A DNA stretch of 64,000 bases from Prinia subflava (lineage: Eukaryota > Chordata > Aves > Passeriformes > Cisticolidae): positions 75,728,472 to 75,792,471 of the forward strand of contig NC_086249.1 in NCBI RefSeq assembly GCF_021018805.1. The letters are read 5' to 3'. The position numbers and the translations under genes are program-made. The notes beneath the pieces are model-generated. The model saw nothing but the letters and a program-made list of their open reading frames with translations, was not told the DNA's origin and ran no database searches. Numbering within the stretch: position 1 is the stretch's first letter; each line of letters begins with the position of its first letter. Positions 9,414-20,850 of this stretch are shown piece by piece.

Positions 9414-12299
9414 TCAATTAGTTTAGATAAAACTTTCAAATTTGTAAAAGCTCAGCACACCTACACAATGCCAATTCCTTCTGCAAATTTTCTAGAGTCT
9501 GCCTGACTCCCTAGTCACCCAAAAGTAGTTTTAACACCTGACCTTCAATTCCTTCTGCAGGACCACTCAGCAGCCCAAAAATGATCTCTTAAGGAACTGT
9601 AACTTGGTTCCTTTTTCTGTCCTTGGGACACAACCAGACCATGCAGCCATACAAAACACCTATCATTTACCAGAGGTGCAAAGGGCGTGATGTGCAAAGG
9701 ATTCTCACAAATTTCAGAGCATAAATTTCTTTCACTTGGGCTCTGCATCTTTAAACCACACTACCTTTTCTGAAGTGCTTTTCTGTGGCCTTTTAGGGAG
9801 AAGGAAAGAGGAGAGAGCAGACAGAATAACCAGGGAAGGGAGAAGAAAACAAAGAAATCCCAGCAACCTTTTGTATCAAAAACCTGTCAGCTGGGCAAGG
9901 AGTGGAGGCAGAAGAGAGTGGGGGGAAGAAGTGAAAAGAGGAAAAGAACAGAAAAGTCAAAAATTCTGCGTGGTGAAATAAGGGAACTTGGAGGTAAGTT
10001 TGGATGAAGGAGTGTCACATTTTTAAGTGATTTTTGACCTTTGTAGTCTTATTTGCAGACATGGTTGCATTCTTTCTTTTTGGGACCTCTAGAAGAAATA
10101 ACTTTCTAAGCAGAAAGACATATTTGGTATCTCAGACAAGCCTCCTCAAACCCAGATGAACTCATGACCTCTCAGTCTAGTATCGCAGTCTCTACACTTT
10201 GGAGGTGTCCTTGATATTTCCTACAATGTCCCTGTACATGCTGCAGCTCAGCAGAACATCCCTTCTCACTGAACAAGGTGTAATGTCGTCCCATCCTGGA
10301 GGAATGGGGCTTTTTACAATCAGCAAAAGGAATTTAAGGATCCATGAACTTCTACACTGGAGCTGTTGCATAGCTGTCATTTAACCATTCTCTTTTCAAC
10401 CCTTTGCTGCCTTGCCCTTCTCCCCTGTATGTACCCCAAGTGGTAATGATTCAGTATCTGAGAAACAACTGAGTAGTACAACAATAGCATTAATGTTGTA
10501 GCAAAAATGTATTTATTTTAAACCTCACCAAAATTTTGATTAAGACGTGACTATGCTCTGAAGCAGGCAACAATACAGATTAGATGTGGACTGAGACACT
10601 GCACTGATATCTTATAGTATGGTAATAAGTTTGTGATCAATGAAATTAGAGCATCTTACAAAAGATGTTCTAATCTTTTATATAAGATATAAGATGCCAC
10701 CTGTAAGGTGATCAAAGCTTATAGTAATCCAAACGTGAAGTAAAAATAGTTGAATTTAAGCTGCCAACTTTGTCCCCAAACATATACCTTTTGATCGTGG
10801 CGCCACAGACCATTCTGTGGTCTGCCATTAGCAGAGATGCAGAAACCCAGTGCTGACTTAATTCCTCATTGAGGTCACTTTTAGGAACCTCAGAATATTC
10901 TAATTCCTTGTTTGAAAACTAACAGGAGATGATGTGAAATATACATTGAATATCCAGTTATACACAAGCACCTTCCACATGATGATGAATGATCAAAATG
11001 TAACTTAGATCTTGAAATTACCAGAGAAAAGAGGAGTCTTACTTCAGTTTAGGAATTCAATCTTTCTGCAGCTGGGAGGGAGCCAAATATGTTTGCATTA
11101 TCACTAAAAATGCCTTTATGCAGATGTAGGAGGACTTTCAGTTCACATACTTTTCTCCCAGAGATGAAGTAAGTCTGCAGAGGGCTGAAATCCAGAAATG
11201 GATTTCTACCTACCACCCTTACTTACTACCCTCTGGTAAAGGTTTCATTTTTTCTCCTTCCCCCTTCTACACTGACCAAAGAGATTTTTTTGAGGCCTTT
11301 GGGGAGGAAGTGTACAGCAACCCAGTTTAAAACAATGAGGCTATGTGAAAACAGTGCAGACAAAGGAATGGGTTACCAGTAAGGTATCTGATACATCCTA
11401 AACATTAATGGCAAAGGACAGAATATTCCCCCCCTGAACTTTTAGAATTCCTAGTTCCCAGACATTCTTGGCACTACACTATTCATTATCTTTTTGTTAG
11501 TACTACTTTCTGGAAAGAATTGAAAAATAATTTATAGTAAAAATGGTGAAGTGATATATCATGATGAGAGCAGAATGTTGATGTATGAAAGCTCACCCAC
11601 ACTCATAAAGGGTGCTTAGATAAATAACACACAGAGTCAAATTTAAAAATATGCTTTTAGTAATACAAGTTTTATCCCTGCTACCTTCCTATTGTTAAAA
11701 AAATAAAAAATTAAAAAGGAAAAGGAAAAAAAAATACCAGGGATCCTTGGACAATGGCAATGTTTGGGAATGCAGTAGATAACAATATCACTACGAGCTC
11801 CAAGAACAATCAAGTGGCAGGAGTGTAGATCTGCAGGCATGAACAATAGATAAGAATAAGGAACAAGAAGGTAGTGTTTGTTCCCCTCTGCAAATACAGC
11901 ACCGTAAGGCCGCAGACTACTGCCTGTGCCTCTGCAGTAAATTACAAACACCCTGTGCTACCTGCCAGCACTGGGCAAGGCTGGCATGAAATCGTTCATA
12001 TCTGTGCCTGTAAACTACCCTAATTTCTGAATCACTGTGACTGCAGGTGAGCTGCTGGCTGGAAGCAACTGCTGGCTTGTGCTAAGCCCAAACTGCACTC
12101 AGACATTCCCTGGGATGAGTGGATCTGTCCCATTGATCCAGGGAAAAACCACACAAGGGCCTGTGCTAACAATTTAACACCGGGGGCAGTCAAGTTCAAG
12201 CACTCAAACAGTTCTCTGTTTAATTTACTATTCTAGATGTAGCCAGTGTGTCTAGACTTGATAGATGCATTGAGAGGACAACGGTGAAAAATGGGAAAA
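9414..12299. other. Intergenic spacer, no gene seen
   Basis: Non-coding AT-rich sequence with a purine-rich patch near 9796-9960 and the nested hairpin at 10651-10697. A 7-bp-stem hairpin (CAGACCA/TGGTCTG) lies near 10810. No mobile element is recognised. Confidence 0.65.
10651..10697. repeat. Nested imperfect hairpin
   Basis: GCATCTTA (10651-10658) pairs with TAAGATGC (10690-10697). Inside, AAAAGAT (10660-10666) pairs with ATCTTTT (10673-10679) around a six-base loop, with an unpaired bulge on the 3' arm. The stem is AT-rich. No known small RNA is recognised. Confidence 0.5.
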
Positions 12300-12465
12300 G
12301 GCTCAGAAGAGGGCCACAAAAGCGATTTGTTGCCTATAAAACTTAGTGAGATGCTCAAGGAGCTGTATTTATTAATGTTATTTAAGGGATCAAAAGGTGT
12401 GAAAGTGATCTACAAGAACCTATACAGAAAAAAGATTTCCCACATCTTACTATCCCATACTCCAG
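12300..12465 (+). mobile_element. Probable ancient, degraded CR1-like LINE fragment
   Basis: CAGAAGAGGGCCACAAAAGC, then further on GTGATCTACAAGAACCTATA and AGAAAAAAGATTTC, follow the order of the 3' coding end of older CR1 families (gagggccacaaa, then a bend to gtctacaagtacct and gaaaagattt). Divergence is high and both ends are approximate. A search against old avian/reptile CR1 consensus sequences would settle it. Confidence 0.4.
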
Positions 12466-13575
12466 GAGTTAAAAACATGCTGATATCCAGGATCTAGATA
12501 AATTCGAGCTGTAAATAAGGAAATTTTTAAGCATTAGGAGAATTAACAAGTATGGAGCAAATTAACATGTGCTCTGGTGGATTCTTTATCATGTGTGATC
12601 TTTAGGGCTTTTTTTCCAATATCTTGTGAATACAACAGATGCTTGGGTGTTCATAAGAAAAGAGTATCTGGGTTTCTTTGAATTTCTTACACAAAATGCC
12701 AGTCTATTTTACTGGTGCCTTCTGATCTTGAATCTATGATTTGATGAAAAAGACACTGTCAGTGTCTCTAAAGTGTAAGTGAGCAGACTTCCTGCTACAT
12801 CTATTAAAAAAAAAAGAAAAATTCTTAGATATGCAGTTGTAATTACAGCTATGTAACCATTTTAGCAATTAGTGATATAGCAATTAAGGCAAAAATTGGA
12901 GCCAGACACCAGCTAGAGTAAAGCTGTCGTAGAATAAAACTGTTGTGAAAAACAGAAGTCACACTTGACATAGCTGAAACTAAATGGTCTTAGAAATTGG
13001 AATGTTTGTATCTGCCCTTTTTAGGTGTCTCAAGAGAGCAAGACCCACTCTAATTGGTACCTATGTTTCACGGAGAGCACCGGAATTTCCGTGCTAAGGA
13101 ACTTAGCAGAATTTTTGCCAAAGACATATTTTTGTATTCCAAACAAACCCAAACACAGCATGAGCTAATTGGCATGCTCTACCTTACCCTCAGTTATAAA
13201 AATACAAATATGATCCATATTATTGCTATGTAAACACAACAGTAGCAGAATTCAAAATAAGATTCTGGTGTGGATAAGAAACTGATGACACAGACATATG
13301 GGTTTCCTTAAAACACAAACTTTTGCATGAGACAAAGGTGCAGATGAGAATTCACTGTAGGGAGTTGGTGGAGCAAGCCCCCAGCCCTTGTGGCTGAGTT
13401 CCAGTATGCATCAAATAGACCTACAGTGCCTTGTCCCGCTCACAGGTATGCAGTAACAAATCTATCTATTCAAAATCTATTTTCCTTTACAGTAAAGAAA
13501 TTACCTCTGTGTGAGCCTTTGCTGGGAAGATAGGTCATTGTAAGACATGCACCTTTTAACACTGACAAATCGGTT

Positions 13576-13602
13576 ATCCCACTACTCAAAAGGTAGTGGG
13601 AT
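13576..13602. repeat. Perfect 10-bp stem hairpin with a third copy of one arm
   Basis: ATCCCACTAC (13576-13585), loop TCAAAAG, then GTAGTGGGAT (13593-13602). A third arm copy CCCACTACC follows at 13612-13620, so the middle arm could pair with either neighbour. Confidence 0.8.
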
Positions 13603-16600
13603 AGTAGTTTACCCACTACCTTCAAGCCAGAAATTACCTGGATATGTAATGATCCTGCCTGCAAAATCTGAAACATAAAAATGGAACAGGGAAAGTGAAA
13701 TCCCTGCAAATCTTGTGGGGTTTGAATGGTTGGGTTATATTAATTTGGTTATTGGAATTCCTCAGGCTGAAGCAACAGTCCTCTGGGAGGAAAGATATCT
13801 GTGATGCTGTTCCTGGTTCTGCACACTTCTTGAGTACGTACCCTCTGTCCAGCACTTCATAATGATGAAAATCTCCCCACACCCTGCCCTGAGATCAAAA
13901 ATATTTAATGGTGTAAACAGCTTTTTAAAAACGAGATTTCCTCTGAAAGTTTATATTTTCTATTGGTGGAAGATGTCAGGTTAATGATTAATTTGTAATA
14001 ACTAAAAGTCACCTCAGATGACAAGTTTTCATCCCCTTATTTTTGTAGCTGTTATTGCACAGAACTAATCCAGGATTTATTTCCATAAGTATTCATCATT
14101 TTTGTAGTTGAGTGTAATCCACTCAGTCAGTAATTAAATATCTTAATTTATACACACAGACATTATACTTTTGGTAGTGTGTGACTTACACAGTATAGAT
14201 TGTCTTAATTTGGTTTCTTATTCCTTTTTCTAGTTGCAGTAGGTTTTTCAGGATTGCCCATTACCCTCTAATGTTGTGTTATGGGGAAAATTATTTCTGA
14301 TATTTCCTAGATAGTTATTTCATAATATCATAAAACATATACTGAACAGTAATGAATTAATCTCTCAGGATTAATTTAGCATGAAATGGCTAATGTTTAC
14401 TAAACACACAACCTTCTTCCCAGGGACTTCATGCACCCAGATGAGGTTTTCTAATCTACTCTTCTCAGTAAGCAACCATTAAAGAGTCTAATCCCAAGTG
14501 GCACAGTAGAAGTAGCTTTGCAGCATGTGTTTAAAGATATTTTTTGTGCAAGTTCCTAAAACCCAACAAATCCAACTGAAAAACAATATTAAATTACTGT
14601 CATGTCAGTCGAGGAAAAAGCTCCATCAGCCAGAGCAGTGTGAGTCAGCACCAGTGGAACTTCAGCTCTTCCCTGGGGAGCTCCACATCATGCAGAGCAC
14701 CAAATTTTGCAGTTCCTTACAAAAGTACTTCATTTGCATGCAACAGGACCAGTTGGTGGCCAAACACCTGTATTCCTCCAAAACCTCTCCCTTTTCCAGG
14801 ATTGATTATAAGCAATTGAAAATGTCAGCCACAAGACCTCTCTGTCATTCACATGGCCACAGTACTTCAGAACTTGGGTGTTTTGCTGCAGCCATGATAA
14901 CAACTCCCAGGGATGCCAAGAGCACCCTCCCACTGTCCCTCTCAGCCAGGTGCTGCTGCTGCCCCCTGTCCCCCCAGCCTGCATGCCCCTGCAGGCTGTG
15001 CCAGTGCTGGGAGAGCCACCAGCTCTCTGCATGGCCTGAGACCCAGCCTGAAATATAGGGTCTGCATGTTTGAGGCATCTCAGGGAATTCTAAGTCAAAT
15101 ACAGCTCTGTTGGCTTAAACATCTTCCCCAAGAGAACTTGCATACAGCAACTTTGATGGGGCCATACATTCTTGGACTATGCAACATTTTATTCTATTTG
15201 TTTATTGTATTCATAAATAAAAATGCCTCATTAACTGCTGAAATGAATTTCCTCTCCAATTATAGTTACCTTTTATGATATATTTCAATATAGAAAAACA
15301 AGTAAGCGCTGATATAAAACACTGCACTCTGTTGAACTCTGTATTTATCTAAAGTATTTTTTAAAGTCATTCTTTGTGAAGCCTTAAAACAGTCAAGTTT
15401 ATTCTTCTTCAGAAGAAAATCAGGTTTTAAAATCTTCAGCAGACTGGAACATCCATCCTTCTAACTACTAGTAATATAAATTCTGCAAATACAGGACTAT
15501 TATTCATCACAGAGCTCTCTTAGCTCTGCAGAAATGAAAGAAATATTTTATAAAACCACACACAAACCCACACAAACCCATAACTTGAGAAGACTGTGAG
15601 AACCTATTATAATATCATGGACTTAAATCTGTTTAGAGGGAAGATGTTATTGGCACATATTGATTTCTGATATGTTGAGAACAATAGAGCAAGAGGATGG
15701 GATGGGGGCTAAATTTTTCCCAGATCTCAGGATTGTTTCCTTTCAGTATTTCTAGTACTATTGTAGACATGATCAGTTGAAGACAGGAAAGAGGCCACAC
15801 TGACAGGGAGAAATAATCTAATTATTTAGAAATCTTGCTATTGGATCACTGTATTCCCTGTGGCAGTGTCCTCAGGAAAATAAGCTGATAACTCTCTCTA
15901 ATCGTTGCTTCCCAGTGTGAGAGTGTGAACCTCTGTTACATGTCCATGGACAGGGACCAGGCTGGGTGGAAAACAGCTTGTTAAAGATGCTGCAGGGAGG
16001 CACTGGAAAGGCTCTCCACACCCAGACCTCCCTCCTGCCTACTGGTTTAGCCCAAGCCTTCAGCAATATCCTTGTAAAATTAAAAGTTACAGCTTCATTC
16101 TTACAAGTAGTCACAGTCACAAAACTGCAGGCTTGGGAGAGTGGTCCCATTACTGCCAATATGCATATGTGCATACTTCATCCCCAACATCTTTTTCAAA
16201 GAAGCCCCAAACCAGCCTAGACATCAAATCCAAGTTAAGAAGATCATACCCAGAGTAGTGTCACTAATATGGACATCTATTATTGCCCCTCTGCTCTGTG
16301 CCAATGGCCATGAGACCCACTGTCAGGCTCTGAAGCACTGCTCCTGGCCAGAATGGTGTTACTTGTGGGTGCTCCCTTCCTAGAAGTTGGGAAAATTTTA
16401 AAAGCTGGAATTGCATGGTGCAAGGGGCAGTGAGAGCTCTGTAACACAAGGTGGTAGGATTTGCACTTCCATCCCTGGGTCTGACAGAAGACCAACCTCA
16501 ACAGCTCTAGAGCCCACTACCAAAGGTATCAGCCACTGAACCATTGGGTGAAAGTTGTGAGAGCTGTGGATTTGAATATGGTGATGGTACAGGCTTGAAC

Positions 16601-19200
16601 ATGTATCTCTGCATTTCTCATGCTTCTGGCCAGCTACCTCCTGCACAGGATGTTATTTTAAATAACTGACAGAGGTTTTAGACTTAAAGACCTTCATTTT
16701 TTTACTTAAATGTAAAGATGTGCAATACATCATTAAATGATAGATAATGAAGAAGTAGAAAAAAGACACACATTTAAAGGCATCTGCTGAGTGCCATTAG
16801 TGATTATCACTCAAGCCTAGACATTATGACCCAAATTTTCCTCAGCTGAACCTGACTAGTAGTTAATGGAACTGCAACCATTTTGGTCGTGTAATTTTAA
16901 ATGCATTCACAAAACTCAAGTATTAAACTGCAAAGTTTTCTTTGACTGTGAGTACTCCTGACACCAACACAGTTATATTTCTTCAAATGTCAGTAGGATG
17001 GAATTGATGGACAAAAATGAGATGGACACAAGTTATGCTACCTTATTCCCCAAAGTTTAAAGGAATCTTTCCAGCCACTGTACAACACAGCAGAGGAGAA
17101 ATTTCAATCTGTTTTCTTTCTTTACAGACTCAGGACAGTAGATCACCAGCCAAATCCACCTACCCATTTGCACTATTTTTCTACTCAAGTTATATTTTCT
17201 GACATTTTTAGATTTTTCTACAAAAAAAACCTCATCTGAAAGTAGGAGCTATATTTATTTTGGACTTTTTTTTATGCTCAATCCACTGATTTGAAGCAGT
17301 TTGGGTACAGCTTTATTAGCCTTCTGTGAATTACTTTGTTGTGTGGCAGACTGCAAAAAGATCATTCTGAAGGATGCATTAATAATAACGAAGTTGATAC
17401 TGTGATGTGATGTCATAGTAAAAGGTGGTTTAGGCAGTGTTTTTTGGGGGTAATTATAATTAGCAGTAGCCATTTAAGGTCCCGGCATGTGTTTTGTTAG
17501 AGAAAAAATGTTAACCCTGGTGTCTTGGCCGGTCTCCAGCATAAGCAATTACATTCTTGCTGCAGTAGTTAACTATCCCTTGTTGCTTCAATTAGATGAG
17601 ATATTCTTCAGTTTCTCCCAGAGAGCTGCAGAGTTGTGTTACTGGCGCTGTTATCCGGCTGTTTTGTTCCAGCCGAGAGGTCCTGGTATTTCAGTTATAA
17701 ATGAAGTCTTCTCTGCTTGTAAAAGGCTTCTTGGAGCACTGCATAAATCAATAAACAACAGATGCACTTGATATTGTACACTGACTTGAGGGCTGGAGGA
17801 AAATAAACAAAAGCAAGGAATGGTACTGGCGTAAAGATAACCCCAGGCCATGAATAAAACATGCACACCTATAACCATGAAAGGTGCACAGAGCAGCAAA
17901 GGGCAAAGGTAGTAACAAAGGTCCTGGAGGAGGAAAACAAATAAAACCCAGAAAAACTGATTTACCATTGAATCAATCACAGAGGATCCAAAGACACTTT
18001 ACTCCAGATAATTTTAGGAATGAAAATAAGGATAGCTAGTCCCCAGGTTTCCCTCTCTAAATGGGGAAAGCAAGAAAAGAAATTTAAAAAGCAACGTCAC
18101 CAACACCAATGCAACCTTGCATGGTTAAAAGTACTTTATAGCTGCGGTTAGGTGGGATATATCTCAATGGCCAAAGAACTGTTTGAAGAAATCTTCCCAC
18201 AAACTAAGTAATTATTGCATATCCATTCCATAACCCAGGGGTATATTACAGCAAAATAATAATGTGACTATATCCCAAGAGATCTCTAGACAAGTTATAG
18301 CCAGGATAAGAATGTGTAGAAAGGACAGGGTATAAGAGTAAAATGTTAAAAATACCACCTTTGTCTCCACAACCTGGATTACTCTTCTGAGGAACCTGAA
18401 CTATTTTCAGATTGTTTTCATCTTCATGAAACTTCTCAGGACTGGTAGATTCCAGACCAGGTTTTTTAACCTGATGAACAAACTCTGCCAGCTATGACTA
18501 TACTTTGTTTCTAGATGATCACATTTTCAGGTGGATCTAATATTTGCTTTCTACATTTGATATTGGACATAACCCGTTAAATGTCATTGTCTTATGATCC
18601 AGTGGAAATTCATTGCCCCATTTAGTATTAAAACCCAATCTGAAAGAAAAATTGGTACAGAAAACAAGCAGATCTCAAGAGAAGGGCAGAACCATTCAGA
18701 AAAAGGAAAGCAAGTGATGGAAAGCAAAACCTCTGGTTTATTTGTATATTTTATTGACACTGGCAAGATGAAAATGGTTTGCATTTGACACAATAGAGTC
18801 AGACAGGAATTAATCCCCATTGTCTCACCTGGTTCCCCTTCACTTAAGCAATAATTTAGAACAATATTTATGGCATCAGGGAGGGAAGACAGCTGGAGGA
18901 CTTTAACAGGTGGGACCAACTGTCTCCATACCAGCATACACCACTGAGATTTGGGGAAGTCCTACTTCCAGCTAATTACTACTGGATCAGACACATCTTG
19001 GGGGGCCTGGTTATAACTCTGAAACAAGAAGGAATCAATAACAGTCTTTCTGCATATTCTGCTTTTCTTGCAATGTTCAAATGCACCTTTTTTGTTACAG
19101 GCTTTCTGCAATCCTTGATATCCCATCCTCATAAATAATCATCTCAACACTGTTTAAGTACAGAGATCAAAAGGATTTAATGAAAAGAAAGTGCAGCTGT

Positions 19201-19215
19201 GGGGGGGGTGGGGGG
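19201..19215 (+). repeat. G-rich run (G8TG6)
   Basis: GGGGGGGGTGGGGGG lies about 270 bases outside the left end of the 1363-bp LTR. It could support a G-quadruplex, but nothing else indicates function. Confidence 0.7.
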
Positions 19216-19482
19216 AAAGGAAGAGCTTTCCACCTGGAAAACATGGGAAACAGAGAACCCTATCTCTTGGCCTAGCATATAATGCTGGAGAGGGTGATTA
19301 AAATCACAAAGAATGCGGGGTGCTGAAGAGACAGAGTATAAGTTTCTTGTGCACACTGTTATGCCTCCACCACCTGAAGTATCTCCCAATGCTAATCCCA
19401 CTTCACAAGTATGGCATGGAACAGCAGGAGCAGAAACCTCTGCTCCAAACTGTGAATAGCATTCACCCAGAACATGGGTCCC

Positions 19483-20845
19483 TGTCATGGGTTAGCACTG
19501 GCCAGATGTTAGTGCACCCATGAATATATGTTTTTTCTCTAACAACTCCTGTGGGATGTGATCAGGAACAGAGCAGAGCAGGCTTAAATCTTGAAAACAA
19601 AAAAAAACCCACCAAAACTTTATTAATTACATAAGAACAGGGACAGAAATACTCTTAAACACACACAGAAACAGAAATAAAAACTTCTTAGAACATTTCT
19701 TCTCCCAGTTTCTACCTCCCCACCCATCACTCTTCACAGACCAACCCTTGGGTTTTAGATCAAACAATCACCACTCAAAAACAAACTAATCTTCAATTCA
19801 GCAAGGGAGAGGAGTCTCTCTCGCACCACAGACTGTTCCTCAGAAAACACGGGTCCACCCCTTATGTGTTCTTATGTCACCCGTGGCACCGCCCAGAGAG
19901 GTCTGCCAGGGTGACTCTCTCTTTTTCCTATGTCCAGCGCTCTCACCGCTGTCCACAGGCTGAAAACTACATACAGGGCTCTTTTAAGGATACTTGCATG
20001 CCGAGCTCTCCCCTTTTTACCCAGGGGCCGGGGTTCCAGGAGCAGGTCTGCCCTGAGGGCAGAGGGCACCACCTCACCCTCCCCCTCTTTTCTCTGCTCG
20101 CTCCACTCTTCAAAGTGCCAGTCACTGTAGCAAAAGCAGGGGCAGCTGTATCCACCCAAAATGCAGTTTATGTTCAAAAGAGACTCAAGTTCAGTCCATG
20201 GCTGACATTATGCAAGAGAAGTCCAGCTCAAAAGGCTACTCCTCTCATTCTTCCATCGAGTTCCTTCCAATCATGCTTTATCATCTCGGTCCCAGGCCGC
20301 TTCCCTCTCTCCGAAAACCACCAGTCATGAAAATCAATGTCTAAGAAAAGTTTCTTTCTACCAAGCAAGGGTTAACAGTTTCTTCTCGGCAGGGTGCTGC
20401 AGGCTGAGGCACTCCCAGGCTCGGCAACCCCCCACGTGGCTGAGCACCTTCTCCCGGAGTTTGGGGGGAGGAGGGGGGGTGAGCACACACAGAAGGCACT
20501 TCCACAGTTTTCCACCCCTCCATCCTGGACGGGGCAGCTCAGTTCCAGTCCTGTCCCTTCTCTTCTCCCCCCCCCGGGGGCTCCGGCTTACCTGAGCCGA
20601 CCACGTGTTTCCCCTCCCCCACCCAGCCTCGTGGCCGGGCAGGGGAAGGCCTCACAGGTCCCTCTGCTGAAACCAGGATCTGAAAAGAGGCCGAATCCCC
20701 TAGACTCCTGCTTTTAACTCTTTGTGTCCTCAGAGGCGTGTCCAAACCTCCGAGTGACCAATCCAGGTGCTAGCAGAAAAGCTGATCACTGATTGGACTG
20801 CCCACATCTCCCTGGAAAAATTCACCTCCCCCCCCAACCACGACA
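19483..20845 (-). mobile_element. Solo LTR of an endogenous retrovirus (ERVL-like), 1363 bp
   Basis: On the + strand the element runs from TGTCATGG to CCACGACA, so in its own orientation it begins TGTCGTGG and ends CCATGACA (terminal inverted repeat 7 of 8). It is flanked on both sides by the 5-bp duplication GTCCC (19478-19482 and 20846-20850), which fixes both ends and shows that no internal proviral sequence remains. A polyadenylation signal AATAAA lies on the minus strand at 19619-19624, leaving about 136 bases of U5. C/G homopolymer runs occur in U3. A 5-bp duplication is typical of ERVL-type elements; the class call is inference. A related, inverted and shorter copy lies at 31674-32119. 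Confidence 0.88.
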
Positions 20846-20850
20846 GTCCC

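Larger units (their letters stand above)
12466..19482. other. Intergenic spacer, no gene seen
   Basis: Seven kilobases of unique AT-rich sequence. Holds the 13576-13602 hairpin, an open frame of 177 codons (14525-15058) that I judge to be chance, and a stretch at 17440-17780 with TAATTA-type homeodomain motifs that looks like a conserved non-coding element. Confidence 0.6.

Noticed and set aside
14525..15058. 177-codon + strand open frame
   Set aside because: No recognisable domain, low-complexity Cys/Pro/Ser-rich end, and overlapping open frames on the other strand; I treat it as chance.
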